Positions 1-9,045 of a stretch of 64,000 bases of DNA are shown in pieces (the first letter of the stretch is position 1; the number at the start of each line of letters is the position of its first letter). This stretch comes from Parvibaculum sp. (GTDB lineage: Bacteria > Pseudomonadota > Alphaproteobacteria > Parvibaculales > Parvibaculaceae), in assembly GCA_019635965.1 (NCBI GenBank), contig JAHBYK010000001.1, positions 1 through 64,000 on the forward strand, given 5' to 3'. Both the position numbers and the translations under genes were made by a program. The notes under the pieces are model-generated. The model saw nothing but the letters and a program-made list of their open reading frames with translations. It searched no databases and had not been told where the DNA came from.

Positions 1-1
1 C

Positions 2-907
2 CATGCCTTCTTCAAGGCGCTGCTGTTCCTCGGCTCGGGCTCGGTCATCCATGCGATGAGCGATGAGCAGGACATGCGCAAGATGGGCGGCCTTTTCAAG
101 ATGATCCCGGTCACCTGGATCATGATGGTGATCGGCACGCTGGCGCTGACCGGCTTCCCCTTCACCGCGGGCTACTATTCGAAGGACGCGGTCATCGAGG
201 CTGCCTATGCCGGCCACAACGCTGCGCATATGTTCGCCTTCACGCTCACCGTCACGGCCGCGCTCTTCACCTCCTTCTATTCATGGCGTCTCATTTTCAT
301 GACCTTCCACGGGCAGAGCCGAGCCTCGAACGAGACGCTCTCCCATGTTCATGAATCGCCGCTCGTCATGCTGGTGCCGCTGGTGATCCTCGCCGTCGGC
401 GCGCTTGGCGCGGGCATGGTCTTTGCGCCGCTCTTCATCGGCAACGCCCATGAGGCATTCTGGCTCGAATCGATCTACCGCGGCGCCGAAAACCACATCA
501 TGCACGAGTTCCACAATGTGCCTGCCTGGGTGCCCTATGCGCCCACGCTGATGATGATCGTGGGCTTCGCCACCGCCTGGCTCTTCTATATCGCGCGGCC
601 TGATATTCCGAAGCAGCTCGCGAAGACGCACGAGCCAATCTACAAGTTCCTGCTCAACAAGTGGTACTTCGACGAGATCTATCACTTCATCTTCGTCCGT
701 CCCGCCTTCTGGATCGGCCGCGTTTTCTGGAAGCAGGGCGACGGGCGTATCATTGACGGGCTCGGACCGGATGGTATCGCCGCGCGCGTGCAGGACATCA
801 CGCGCCAGGTGGTCCGTCTCCAGAGCGGGTATCTCTATCACTATGCCTTCGCCATGCTGCTCGGCGTTGCCGGGCTCGTGACCTGGTTCATGGTCGGAGG
901 GGCATGA
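2..907 (+). CDS. nuoL: NADH-quinone oxidoreductase subunit L, 3' part
   Basis: This is the C-terminal part of the membrane antiporter-like subunit NuoL of respiratory complex I, cut by the left window edge. The frame is open from base 2 and begins [19 protein letters not shown], a typical conserved NuoL segment. An ATG at base 56 is internal, not a start. Several hydrophobic helices follow, then a hydrophilic loop and the long amphipathic region ([14 protein letters not shown]) of the NuoL lateral helix, and a last transmembrane segment. It ends in an ATGA overlap with nuoM, so the two are probably translationally coupled. NuoL pumps protons driven by NADH:quinone electron transfer. Confidence 0.95.
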   Translation, partial: HAFFKALLFLGSGSVIHAMSDEQDMRKMGGLFKMIPVTWIMMVIGTLALTGFPFTAGYYSKDAVIEAAYAGHNAAHMFAFTLTVTAALFTSFYSWRLIFMTFHGQSRASNETLSHVHESPLVMLVPLVILAVGALGAGMVFAPLFIGNAHEAFWLESIYRGAENHIMHEFHNVPAWVPYAPTLMMIVGFATAWLFYIARPDIPKQLAKTHEPIYKFLLNKWYFDEIYHFIFVRPAFWIGRVFWKQGDGRIIDGLGPDGIAARVQDITRQVVRLQSGYLYHYAFAMLLGVAGLVTWFMVGGA

Positions 908-2454
908 CGATGACCGACGGCAATATTCTTTCGCTGATTACCTTCCTGCCGCTGGTCGGTGCGCTCATCATTCTGGTGACGCGCGGCGATGAGGCGACGG
1001 TTGCCCGCAACGCGCGCTACGTCGCGCTCTGGACGACCTCGATCACCTTCGTCGTCTCGCTCTATATCTGGTGGAAGTTCGATCCGACGACCGCCGATTT
1101 CCAGTTCGTCCAGAAGTCGGAATGGCTCGGCGGCGCGATCAACTACCACATGGGCGTCGACGGCATCTCGATGCTCTTCGTCATCCTCACCACCTTCCTG
1201 ATGCCGGCCTGTATCCTCGCAAGCTGGACCTCCATCGAGAAGCGCGTGAAGGAATACATGATTGCCTTCCTCGTGCTGGAAACGCTGATGATCGGCGTCT
1301 TCTGCGCGCTCGATCTTGTCCTCTTCTACATCTTCTTCGAGGGCGGCCTGATCCCGATGTTCCTCATCATCGGTGTCTGGGGCGGCGCGCGCCGCATCTA
1401 TGCGAGCTTCAAATTCTTTCTCTACACCTTCGCGGGCTCGGTCTTGATGCTCCTCGCCATCATGGCGATGTACTGGTCCGCCGGTACCACCAGCATCCCC
1501 GTGCTGCTCGAGCATGATTTCCCGGTCAGCATGCAGACCTGGCTCTGGCTCGCCTTCTTCGCCTCCTTCGCGGTGAAGATGCCGATGTGGCCGGTCCATA
1601 CCTGGCTGCCCGATGCCCACGTCGAGGCGCCCACCGCGGGCTCGGTCATCCTGGCCGGCATCCTGCTCAAGATGGGCGGCTACGGCTTCCTGCGCTTCTC
1701 GCTGCCCATGTTCCCGGTCGCCTCCGCCGATCTCGCCTGGCTCGTCTTCGGCATGAGCGTGATTGCGATTGTCTACGCCTCGCTCGTCGCGCTGGTGCAG
1801 GAGGACATGAAGAAACTCATCGCCTATTCATCCGTCGCCCATATGGGCTTCGTGACGATGGGCCTCTTCGCCGCGAACACGCAGGGCATTCAGGGCGGCA
1901 TCTTCCAGATGCTGTCGCATGGCTGGATTTCCGGCGCGCTCTTCCTCTGCGTCGGTGTCGTCTATGACCGAATGCACACGCGCGAGATTTCGGCCTATGG
2001 CGGCCTCGTGAACCGCATGCCGCTCTATGCCGCGGCCTTCCTGATCCTCACCATGGCCAATGTCGGCCTGCCGGGCACCAGCGGCTTCGTCGGTGAATTC
2101 CTGACCATCATCGGCACCTTCAAGGTCAACACCTGGGTCGCGGCCATCGCCGCCACAGGCGTCATCCTCGCAGCCGGTTACGCGCTGCTGCTCTATCGCC
2201 GCATCGTCTTCGGCCCGCTGGAGAAGGACACGCTCAAATCGATCATGGATCTCAACCGCCGTGAAATCGTGACCATCGCGCCGCTCGTCGCCGCGACCAT
2301 CTTCTTCGGCGTCTATCCGGCGCCGATCATGGAAGTCACGGCCGTCTCGGTCGAAAACCTGATCGCGAATTACAACGCCGCCATCGAGGCGCATAGCGTC
2401 GCCGGTGAAACCGGCCTTATCGGCGAGGTCGCAAGCCTCTTCGCCGGAAACTGA
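904..2454 (+). CDS. nuoM: NADH-quinone oxidoreductase subunit M
   Basis: NuoM is a proton-translocating subunit of the complex I membrane arm. The 516-residue protein is almost entirely hydrophobic helices. The family's essential residues are visible: Glu146 in FFEGGLIP, and lysines 225 ([17 protein letters not shown]) and 256 (LLKMGGYG), matching E. coli Glu144, Lys234 and Lys265. The start at 904 overlaps the nuoL stop (ATGA); a second ATG two codons on is possible. nuoN follows after 12 bases, giving the canonical nuoL-nuoM-nuoN order. Confidence 0.97.
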   Translation: MTMTDGNILSLITFLPLVGALIILVTRGDEATVARNARYVALWTTSITFVVSLYIWWKFDPTTADFQFVQKSEWLGGAINYHMGVDGISMLFVILTTFLMPACILASWTSIEKRVKEYMIAFLVLETLMIGVFCALDLVLFYIFFEGGLIPMFLIIGVWGGARRIYASFKFFLYTFAGSVLMLLAIMAMYWSAGTTSIPVLLEHDFPVSMQTWLWLAFFASFAVKMPMWPVHTWLPDAHVEAPTAGSVILAGILLKMGGYGFLRFSLPMFPVASADLAWLVFGMSVIAIVYASLVALVQEDMKKLIAYSSVAHMGFVTMGLFAANTQGIQGGIFQMLSHGWISGALFLCVGVVYDRMHTREISAYGGLVNRMPLYAAAFLILTMANVGLPGTSGFVGEFLTIIGTFKVNTWVAAIAATGVILAAGYALLLYRRIVFGPLEKDTLKSIMDLNRREIVTIAPLVAATIFFGVYPAPIMEVTAVSVENLIANYNAAIEAHSVAGETGLIGEVASLFAGN

Positions 2455-2466
2455 TCTCGGGAACGA

Positions 2467-3924
2467 ATGACAATGGAAGAAGCAGCATCCACCGTTCCGG
2501 CCATCCTTCCGGCCCTGCCCGAGATCGTTCTCGCGGTGGGCGCAATGGCGCTTCTCATGTTCGGCGTCTTCCGCGCTGGCTCCACCGCGCGCGAAACCTC
2601 GATCGGCGTGCTGGGTCTCTTCGTCCTCGTCGCGGCGCTGCTCGTCGTCGAGCCGAACGAGACCGTGCTTGCCTTCGGCGGCAGCTTCGTCGTCGACGGC
2701 TTCACCAAATTCATGAAACTGCTGACGCTCATCGCCGCCGGTGCCGCGATCGTCATGTCGCTCACCTTCATCAAGCGCGAAGGGATCGACCGTTTCGAGT
2801 TCCCCATCCTGATCGCGCTGGCCACGCTCGGCATGTTCATGATGATCTCGGCCAACGGCCTGATAGCGCTTTACATGGGCCTCGAGCTGCAGAGCTTCGC
2901 GCTTTATGTCATCGCCGCCTTCCACCGCGACAACACGCGGGCGACGGAAGCGGGCCTCAAATATTTCATCCTCGGCGCGCTTGCCTCGGGCATGCTGCTC
3001 TACGGCTCCTCGCTCATCTATGGTTTCACGGGCTCCGTCGAGTTCCCGGCCATTGCCGCCGTGCTGCAGGCCGACGGTGCCAGCATCGGCGCCATCTTCG
3101 GCATCGTCTTCGTGCTGGCGGGCCTCGCCTTCAAGATTTCCGCCGTGCCCTTCCATATGTGGACGCCGGACGTCTATGAGGGCGCGCCGACGCCCGTCAC
3201 CGCCTTCTTCGCGGGTGCGCCCAAGGTCGCGGCTATGGCGCTCGTCATCCGCGTTCTCTTTGGCGCCTTCCCCTCGATGGAAGACCAGTGGCAGCAGATC
3301 GTCATCTTCATCTCGATTGCCTCGATGGTGCTCGGCGCCTTCGCCGCCATCGGCCAGTCCAACATCAAGCGTATGCTGGCCTACAGCTCCATCTCGCATA
3401 TGGGTTTCGCGCTGGTCGGCGTCGCCGCCGGTTCGCCGGAAGGCCTGCGCGGCGTTCTCGTCTATCTCACCATCTATGTCGTCATGAATGCCGGCGTCTT
3501 CTGCTGCGTCCTCGCGATGAACCGCAAGGAAGGTTATGTCGAGAGCATTTCCGATCTCGCGGGCCTCTCGCGCAGCCGCCCCATGCTCGCCTTCATCTTC
3601 GCCATGCTCATGTTCTCGCTGGCGGGCGTGCCGCCGCTGGCGGGCTTCTTCGGCAAGTTCTATGTCTTCATGGCGGCCATCGAGGCCGGTCTCTATCCGC
3701 TGGCCGTGATCGGCGTCCTCGCCAGCGTCGTCGGCGCGTACTACTACCTGCGCATCGTCAAGATCATGTATTTCGACGAACCGGCAGAGCCCTTTGAGGC
3801 GCAGCTGCCGGGCGAGATCGCGGCCGTGCTCGGCGTCTCCGGCGTCTTCACCATGCTCTTCTTCGTCTATCCGGGAGCCCTCATCGCGGGCGCCGAGGTG
3901 GCCGTCACCGCGCTCTTCCCCTGA
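2467..3924 (+). CDS. nuoN: NADH-quinone oxidoreductase subunit N
   Basis: NuoN is the third antiporter-like subunit of the complex I membrane arm and normally the last gene of the nuo operon, as here. The protein has 485 residues, with repeated hydrophobic helices and the proton-antiporter core (MGLELQSFALYVIAAF, then LAFKISAVPFHMWTPDVYEG with its conserved lysine, then IKRMLAYSSISHMGF). birA begins only 7 bases after the stop, so read-through from the nuo operon into birA is likely. Confidence 0.97.
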   Translation: MTMEEAASTVPAILPALPEIVLAVGAMALLMFGVFRAGSTARETSIGVLGLFVLVAALLVVEPNETVLAFGGSFVVDGFTKFMKLLTLIAAGAAIVMSLTFIKREGIDRFEFPILIALATLGMFMMISANGLIALYMGLELQSFALYVIAAFHRDNTRATEAGLKYFILGALASGMLLYGSSLIYGFTGSVEFPAIAAVLQADGASIGAIFGIVFVLAGLAFKISAVPFHMWTPDVYEGAPTPVTAFFAGAPKVAAMALVIRVLFGAFPSMEDQWQQIVIFISIASMVLGAFAAIGQSNIKRMLAYSSISHMGFALVGVAAGSPEGLRGVLVYLTIYVVMNAGVFCCVLAMNRKEGYVESISDLAGLSRSRPMLAFIFAMLMFSLAGVPPLAGFFGKFYVFMAAIEAGLYPLAVIGVLASVVGAYYYLRIVKIMYFDEPAEPFEAQLPGEIAAVLGVSGVFTMLFFVYPGALIAGAEVAVTALFP

Positions 3925-3931
3925 TGCGGAC

Positions 3932-4684
3932 ATGACTGCCGACATCCGCCGCTTCGAAGAGATCGACAGCACCAACGAAGAGGCGCGCCGCCTTGGCGAT
4001 GCTGGCACAGAAGGCCCCGTCTGGATCGTTGCGAAGCGGCAGACGGCTGGCCGCGGCCGCCGGGGCAGGGCATGGGAAAGCCCCACCGGCAATTTCATGG
4101 GCACGCTCTACCTCACGCCCCGCTGCGGCCCGCGCGAGGCGGGCGAGCTTTCCTTCGTCGCCGCGCTCGCTGTCCATCAGGCGGTGGAAAGCCTCCTGCC
4201 GCCGCCGCTCCGCGGCGCGCTCCGCCTCAAATGGCCGAACGACCTTCTCCATGACCGCGCCAAACTCGCTGGCATCCTGCTCGAGTCATCGGGCGTCGCC
4301 GGCGCCGAAGTGGCCTGGGTCGCAATCGGCATGGGGATCAATCTCGCCACCCATCCCGAAGGCCTCGAATACAGGGCCACATCGCTCGCTGCGATCGGCT
4401 GCGCACCCGTCACGCCCGATGAGGCGCTCGCCGCGCTCGATGCGTCTTTCAGCCATTGGCTTTCCGTCTGGCGCGGCCAGAACGGCTTTGCCGCCATCCG
4501 CGAAGCCTGGCTGAAGCGCGCGGAAGGCCTTGGCGGTTCCATCACCGTCCGCCTCGCAGATGCGGTGATCGAAGGCATTTTCGAGGGCCTCGCGCCCGAT
4601 GGCGCCCTCCAGCTCCGCTTGCCCGGCGGCGAGTTGCGCCTCATTTCGGCGGGAGATGTGTTCTTTCCGCGCCCGGCGCACTAG
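3932..4684 (+). CDS. birA: Biotin--[acetyl-CoA-carboxylase] ligase
   Basis: The enzyme makes biotinyl-5'-AMP and transfers biotin to the carrier lysine of biotin-dependent carboxylases. The 250-residue protein has the ligase domain near its N-terminus (EEIDSTNEEA, then GRGRRGRAW at about 40-47, then KWPNDLL and KLAGILLE) and the small C-terminal domain. The E. coli-type N-terminal helix-turn-helix is absent, so it is a group I ligase without repressor activity. The ATG at 3932 starts at the conserved domain; an upstream in-frame extension would read through the end of nuoN. rnj follows after 9 bases. The nuoN-birA-rnj order is common in alphaproteobacteria. Confidence 0.93.
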   Translation: MTADIRRFEEIDSTNEEARRLGDAGTEGPVWIVAKRQTAGRGRRGRAWESPTGNFMGTLYLTPRCGPREAGELSFVAALAVHQAVESLLPPPLRGALRLKWPNDLLHDRAKLAGILLESSGVAGAEVAWVAIGMGINLATHPEGLEYRATSLAAIGCAPVTPDEALAALDASFSHWLSVWRGQNGFAAIREAWLKRAEGLGGSITVRLADAVIEGIFEGLAPDGALQLRLPGGELRLISAGDVFFPRPAH

Positions 4685-4693
4685 GTTCTGCTC

Positions 4694-6379
4694 ATGAGTA
4701 AATCCACCCCCCTAAATCCACAGGACGAATTCGTCTTCCTGCCGCTCGGCGGCTCCGGCGAAATCGGCATGAACCTCAACCTCTATGGCTACGGGCCGGA
4801 GGATGACCGCCGCTGGATCATCGTCGATATCGGCGTCACCTTCGGCGACGACCGCACCCCCGGCATCGATCTCATCATGCCGGACCCCGCCTTCATCGAG
4901 GAACGGCGCGACGAACTCATCGCCATCGTGCTCACCCACGCCCATGAAGACCACATCGGCGCCGTCGCCCATCTCTGGCCGCGCCTGCGCTGCCCGGTCT
5001 ATGCCACGCCCTTCACCGCGGCGATGGTGCGCGGCAAGCTCATCGAGGCGGGCATCGAGGCGGAAGTGCCCATGCACATCATCCCGCTCGGCCACCGCTT
5101 CGATCTCGGGCCCTTCGACATCGAACTCGTCACGCTCACCCATTCGATCCTGGAGCCGAACGCGCTGGCGATCCGCACGCCGCTCGGCCTTGCGCTCCAT
5201 ACCGGCGACTGGAAGATCGACCCCGATCCCGTGGTCGGCGGCGACATAGATGAAGCGCGCCTCCGCGCCATCGGCGATGAGGGCGTGCGCGCCATCATCT
5301 GCGACAGCACCAATGTCTTCACCCCCGGCACCTCCGGTTCCGAGGCCGATGTCGCGGCAAGCCTGATCGAGTTATTGAAGCAATGCGAGGGCAGGGTGGC
5401 CGTCACCACCTTCGCGTCGAATGTCGCCCGCCTTGAAAGCATCATCCGCGCGGGCGAGGCCGTCGGCCGCCACCCCGTTCTCGTCGGCCGCTCCATGCAC
5501 CGCGTTGTCGCCGCCGCGCGCGAGGCGGGCTATCTCCACGACCTGCCGAAAATCGTCAGCGAGGACGATGCGGGCTACCTCCCGCGCGACAGCGTGCTCT
5601 TCGTCTGCACCGGCAGTCAGGGCGAGCCGCGCGCGGCCCTTGCCCGCATCGCCGAGGACAATCATCCGGGCATCGTGCTGGAGAAGGGCGACACGGTCAT
5701 CTTTTCTTCCCGCGTCATCCCTGGCAACGAAACCTCGATCTTCGACCTGCAGAACCGGCTCGCCGAACGCGGCATCCGCATCGTCACCGAAAAAGACCAC
5801 TTCGTTCACGTCTCCGGCCATCCCTGCCGGGATGAGCTTGCCGCCATGTATCAATGGATCAGGCCCGAAGTGGCGATCCCCGTTCACGGCGAGGCCCGCC
5901 ATCTGGCGGAACATGCTGCCCTCGCGCGCGAGCTTCAGGTGCCAGAGCAGGTGGTGGTCCGCAACGGCCTCATGGTCCGCCTCGCGCCCGGTGCCGCCGA
6001 GGTGATCGACGAGGCCCCCTCCGGCCGCCTCTATCTTGATGGCGAGGTGCTGACCGAAGAAGACGAGGGCGCCGTGCAGGAGCGCCGCCGCCTCGCCTTC
6101 GCGGGATCGGTCTTTGTCAGCGTCGTGCTGGACGGGAAGGGCGAGGTCCGGGGCGAGCCTCAGGTACGCCTCATGGGGCTCCCGGAAGAGGATTCGCACG
6201 GCGTTGCCTTCGAGGACCGGGCGCTCGACGCGGTGGACGAAGCCTTCGACCGCCTGCCGAAGAAGCGCCGCGGCAATGATGATGACGTAGCGGAATTCTT
6301 GCGCCGCGCCGTCCGCAGCGCGCTCCGCCGTGAATGGGGCAAGAAACCCCAGGTCGAGGTGGTCGTGACCCGGATTTGA
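4694..6379 (+). CDS. rnj: Ribonuclease J
   Basis: RNase J is a metallo-beta-lactamase/beta-CASP nuclease with 5'-3' exonuclease and endonuclease activity in RNA decay and rRNA maturation. The 561-residue protein has the zinc motif THAHEDHIGA (His82, His84, Asp86, His87), a second metal region (LALHTGDWKID), the beta-CASP segment (CTGSQGEPRAAL) and HVSGHP, followed by the C-terminal dimerisation region. The start MSKSTPLNPQDEF lies 9 bases after birA. A perfect palindrome follows the stop codon directly. Confidence 0.95.
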   Translation: MSKSTPLNPQDEFVFLPLGGSGEIGMNLNLYGYGPEDDRRWIIVDIGVTFGDDRTPGIDLIMPDPAFIEERRDELIAIVLTHAHEDHIGAVAHLWPRLRCPVYATPFTAAMVRGKLIEAGIEAEVPMHIIPLGHRFDLGPFDIELVTLTHSILEPNALAIRTPLGLALHTGDWKIDPDPVVGGDIDEARLRAIGDEGVRAIICDSTNVFTPGTSGSEADVAASLIELLKQCEGRVAVTTFASNVARLESIIRAGEAVGRHPVLVGRSMHRVVAAAREAGYLHDLPKIVSEDDAGYLPRDSVLFVCTGSQGEPRAALARIAEDNHPGIVLEKGDTVIFSSRVIPGNETSIFDLQNRLAERGIRIVTEKDHFVHVSGHPCRDELAAMYQWIRPEVAIPVHGEARHLAEHAALARELQVPEQVVVRNGLMVRLAPGAAEVIDEAPSGRLYLDGEVLTEEDEGAVQERRRLAFAGSVFVSVVLDGKGEVRGEPQVRLMGLPEEDSHGVAFEDRALDAVDEAFDRLPKKRRGNDDDVAEFLRRAVRSALRREWGKKPQVEVVVTRI

Positions 6380-6476
6380 CCATTTTCGAGGCACTCGAAA
6401 ATGGCAAGCGCGACCGCGCGCCGCGCCCTATGGCGCGTAAGCCAAGCGCGCGGAGGCGCGCGCCGGCGCTTGAGGC
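6380..6476. repeat. Palindromic intergenic element after rnj
   Basis: A perfect 11-bp inverted repeat, CCATTTTCGAG at 6380-6390 and CTCGAAAATGG at 6394-6404 with a 3-base loop, begins one base after the rnj stop. It runs into a very GC-rich tract (6405-6476) with further self-complementary segments, for example CAAGCGC near 6443 against GCGCTTG near 6466. No T-run follows, so a classical intrinsic terminator is unlikely. It may be a dispersed REP-like element or a 3'-end stabiliser of the rnj mRNA; which one cannot be told from one copy. Confidence 0.55.
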
Positions 6477-6569
6477 AAAACAAAAATGACCTAACTTGTT
6501 TTGGCGGGAGAACCGGCCTAAACAAAGGGCATCTGAACTTTGAAACCGCTCCAGAATACGGAATAAGCC

Positions 6570-6974
6570 ATGCTCGGACAGCTCAATCACGTTGCCATCG
6601 CCGTACCGGATATCAAAGCTGCGGCAGAGACTTACCGCCAAAAGTTCAACGCAAAAGTGTCGGACGCCGTCCCCCAGCCGGATCATGGCGTGACAACCGT
6701 TTTCGTCGATCTCGGCAACACCAAGATCGAATTGCTGGAACCGCTGGGCGAGGATTCGCCGATTGCCGGCTTCCTTGCCAAGAACCCGAAGGGCGGCATC
6801 CATCACATCTGCATCGAGGTGGACGATATCGAAGCCGCCTGCATCAAGATGAACGATGAAGGCGTCACCATCACCGGCACCGGCAAGCCGAAGATCGGCG
6901 CTCACGGCAAGCCCGTCGTCTTCCTGCACCCGAAAGACCTGAACGGCACGCTGGTCGAGCTCGAGCAGGCCTGA
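6570..6974 (+). CDS. mce: Methylmalonyl-CoA epimerase
   Basis: The enzyme interconverts (2S)- and (2R)-methylmalonyl-CoA, feeding propionyl-CoA carbon into succinyl-CoA. The 134-residue protein is a glyoxalase/VOC fold made of two beta-alpha-beta-beta-beta units. It starts LNHVAIAVPDI, and likely metal ligands are His7, one of the histidines in GGIHHICIEV (78/79) and Glu130 in TLVELEQ. The ATG at 6570 directly precedes this conserved start. The DUF1467 gene follows after 7 bases and the pair is probably cotranscribed. The mce-DUF1467 pairing is common in alphaproteobacteria. Confidence 0.93.
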   Translation: MLGQLNHVAIAVPDIKAAAETYRQKFNAKVSDAVPQPDHGVTTVFVDLGNTKIELLEPLGEDSPIAGFLAKNPKGGIHHICIEVDDIEAACIKMNDEGVTITGTGKPKIGAHGKPVVFLHPKDLNGTLVELEQA

Positions 6975-6981
6975 GACCGCG

Positions 6982-7266
6982 ATGGACCTCGTATCCGGGC
7001 TGGCGATCTATTTCATTGTCTGGTGGCTGACCCTCTTCGCGGTCCTGCCTTGGGGCATCCGCTCGCAGCATGAGAGCGGCGAGGAGATCCCGGCCGGAAC
7101 CGAGCCCGGCGCCCCCGTGCGCCCCGCGCTCCTGAAGAAGATGGCGGTCACCACGGTGATCGCTGCCTTCGTCTGGCTCTTCGTCTACTGGCTGCAGGTC
7201 GCCCAGCCGATCTCCTACGAAGACATCCCCTTCATGCCCGACTTCGGCAGCGGCCATAGCGGCTGA
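6982..7266 (+). CDS. DUF1467 family membrane protein
   Basis: A 94-residue inner-membrane protein with two predicted transmembrane helices: about residues 3-23 (LVSGLAIYFIVWWLTLFAVL) and 53-73 (MAVTTVIAAFVWLFVYWLQV). The loop between them carries the family motif PWGIRSQHESGEE. This matches DUF1467, an uncharacterised family usually encoded between the epimerase and proS in alphaproteobacteria. Its function is unknown. Here the usual neighbour proS is displaced by about 4 kb. Confidence 0.85.
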   Translation: MDLVSGLAIYFIVWWLTLFAVLPWGIRSQHESGEEIPAGTEPGAPVRPALLKKMAVTTVIAAFVWLFVYWLQVAQPISYEDIPFMPDFGSGHSG

Positions 7267-7297
7267 GCGCCCCCGCGCACCAAGACGAAAAAAGCAC

Positions 7298-7329
7298 AAA
7301 AAAAGCAAGGTCAGCTTTCGCTGCCTTGC
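7298..7329 (-). terminator. Intrinsic terminator, minus strand
   Basis: Read on the minus strand, GCAAGGCAGC, a GAAA loop and GCTGACCTTGC form a 10-bp stem with one bulged base, followed directly by TTTTTTT and a second T-run a few bases on. On the plus strand the hairpin is not followed by T residues. It would terminate transcription from the permease gene or the candidate small RNA, and also shields the plus-strand DUF1467 gene. Confidence 0.75.
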
Positions 7330-7440
7330 TGCTTTAGTGTTCCCTCATTTCGCGCCTCCGCGATCCTTGAGGATCGTCGAAGTCAGCGTTCCCTCCCTAA
7401 ACTTGGACTGCGCTTTTGCGCTTTTCCCTTTTTGTGTCAG
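7298..7440 (-). ncRNA. Candidate small RNA with intrinsic terminator
   Basis: The minus strand of the DUF1467-permease gap has the layout of a small RNA gene. A -35-like TGACAT, a 16-base spacer and a TAAAGT are followed by about 140 bases with short stems (GATCC-TTGA-GGATC at 7362-7375 and a GCGCAAAAGCGC stem), and then an intrinsic terminator. The segment GAGGGAAC occurs twice, 50-60 bases apart. No convincing reading frame covers it. It could instead be only the long 3' UTR and terminator of the permease gene, whose stop codon lies about 230 bases upstream on the same strand. Confidence 0.4.
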
Positions 7441-7559
7441 GGACTTTAGTGAGCCTGCGGCGACATGTCACGCGGTTTTTTATGCTCCGTGAAATTTTTG
7501 CATCATCCGCGTCACACGCGCGCAATGAAATGACCGTTCCACCCATCGAGGCATTCGTT

Positions 7560-8870
7560 TCATTGCAGGGCGAGCTTCACGGCAAAGGCAGCCGCGATGA
7601 TCGCGATGGCCAGATTGAGGTCGCGCCAGCGGCCCGAAGCGAGCTTGATGCCTGCATAGGCGATGATGCCGAGCCCGATGCCGCTCGCGATGGAATAGGT
7701 GAGGGGAATGGCAAGCGCCGTCACCATCGCGGGCACGGCTTCGGTAATGTCGTCCCACGACATGTCGGCAAGACTGCGCGCCATCAGGCAGGCAACGAAG
7801 ACGAGCGCGGGCGCTGTCGCATAGACCGGCACCGTGCCTGCGAGCGGCGCAAGGAAAAGGCTCGCAAGAAACAGCACGCCCACTGTCACCGCCATCAGCC
7901 CCGTGCGGCCGCCGCTCTCGATGCCTGCTGTGCTTTCGATATAGCTCGTCGTCGTCGATGTGCCGAGCGCCGCGCCGATTGCCGTCGCCGTCGAATCCGC
8001 CACCATCGCCTTGCGCAGCCGCGGCAGCTTGCCGTCTTCATCCACCATGCCCGCGCGCTGGCCGACGCTGACCAGCGTTCCCGTCGTGTCGAGCAGATCG
8101 ATCAGCAGGAACACGAAGATGATGGTCACGAAGCCCATCTCGAAGGCGCCGCGAATATTCATCTCGAACAGCGTCGGCGCGAGCGAAGGCGGCATGTCGA
8201 CGACGCCTTGCAGCGGTTGCAGCCCGAGCAGTACCGCCGCCGCCGTCACGCCGATGATCGTCAGCATGATCGCGCCCGGCACGCGCCGGAAATAGAGCGC
8301 GACCAGCGCGACGAACCCCGCCATCGCCAGCAGCGCGCCATGCGCACCGAGATTGCCGAGCGTCACCAGCGTTACCGGATGAGCCGCTACGATGCCCGCA
8401 TTCTGCAGCCCGATCAGCGCGAGGAAAAATCCGATGCCCGCGCCGATGCCATATTTCAGCGATCGCGGGATCGCGTTCACGAGCCATTCGCGCAGCGGCG
8501 ACAGCGACAGCGCAAGAAAGGCAATGCCGGAAACGAACACGCATCCGAGCGCCAGCCGCCAGTCGCCGCCGAATTGCGGCACCACCGTGAAGGCGAAATA
8601 GGCGTTGAGCCCCATCCCCGGCGCGAGCGCCACCGGGTAGTTCGCGTAGAGCCCCATGATGAGAGAGCCCGCCGCCGCCGCGATACAGGTCGCAACGAAC
8701 ACCGCCCCGAAATCCATCCCCGCCTGCGCGAGGATCGAGGGATTCACGAAAATGATATAGGCCATGGTGAGGAAGGTCGTGACGCCCGCCAATATCTCGG
8801 TACGGACAGTCGTCCCGTTCGCCGTGAGCGCGAAAAGGCGTTCGAGAAGTGCCATATTGCGGTCGGTCAT
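7560..8870 (-). CDS. NCS2 family purine permease (guanine/hypoxanthine or adenine type)
   Basis: A 436-residue polytopic inner-membrane transporter of the nucleobase/cation symporter-2 family, AzgA-like branch (E. coli AdeP/AdeQ/GhxP/GhxQ). Family features are TEILAGVTTFLTMAYIIFVN at the start, GLYANYPVALAPGMGLNAYF, the STTTSYIESTAGIESGGRTG loop and about a dozen hydrophobic helices. It probably imports a purine base with protons; which base cannot be told. The start ATG at 8870 is preceded by a GAGGGG Shine-Dalgarno. It is the only minus-strand protein gene in the first 34 kb and interrupts an otherwise conserved core order, so it may be a later insertion. Confidence 0.9.
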   Translation of the reverse strand: MTDRNMALLERLFALTANGTTVRTEILAGVTTFLTMAYIIFVNPSILAQAGMDFGAVFVATCIAAAAGSLIMGLYANYPVALAPGMGLNAYFAFTVVPQFGGDWRLALGCVFVSGIAFLALSLSPLREWLVNAIPRSLKYGIGAGIGFFLALIGLQNAGIVAAHPVTLVTLGNLGAHGALLAMAGFVALVALYFRRVPGAIMLTIIGVTAAAVLLGLQPLQGVVDMPPSLAPTLFEMNIRGAFEMGFVTIIFVFLLIDLLDTTGTLVSVGQRAGMVDEDGKLPRLRKAMVADSTATAIGAALGTSTTTSYIESTAGIESGGRTGLMAVTVGVLFLASLFLAPLAGTVPVYATAPALVFVACLMARSLADMSWDDITEAVPAMVTALAIPLTYSIASGIGLGIIAYAGIKLASGRWRDLNLAIAIIAAAFAVKLALQ

Positions 8871-8890
8871 CGAGCCCCTCTTACCCCTTG

Positions 8891-8962
8891 ATCGTCATGG
8901 CCCGGCTTGTCCGGGCCATCCACGTCTTTCTTTTTGCTCGCTTCGCTTTGCTCGCAATGACG
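8891..8962. repeat. Dispersed palindromic repeat
   Basis: ATGGCCCGG (8897-8905) and CCGGGCCAT (8911-8919) form a perfect 9-bp stem around CTTGT. It is followed by CGCTTCGCTTTGCTCGCAAT-GACG, which on the minus strand reads GTCATTGCGAGC-AAAGCG. Both motifs resemble repeat consensus sequences scattered through intergenic regions of many alphaproteobacterial genomes; this is recollection, not a search result. It lies between the permease start and a small secreted protein gene. Confidence 0.55.
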
Positions 8963-9045
8963 AACGGGAAAAAGGTCGATTGCCCCCGCTTCCCGCTATA
9001 ATCCCCGAAACAATTCCTTAAAGCGCCCCGGCGCAGGATGGAAGC

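Noticed and set aside
1828-4104. 758-codon minus-strand frame antisense to nuoM/nuoN
   Set aside because: It is a by-product of GC-rich third positions. Its composition (runs of Asp, Glu, Arg, His) is not that of a real protein, and nuoM and nuoN are certain on the other strand.
7416-8891. 491-codon plus-strand frame over the permease gene
   Set aside because: The minus-strand permease has clear family motifs; the plus frame is arginine-rich and shadow-like.
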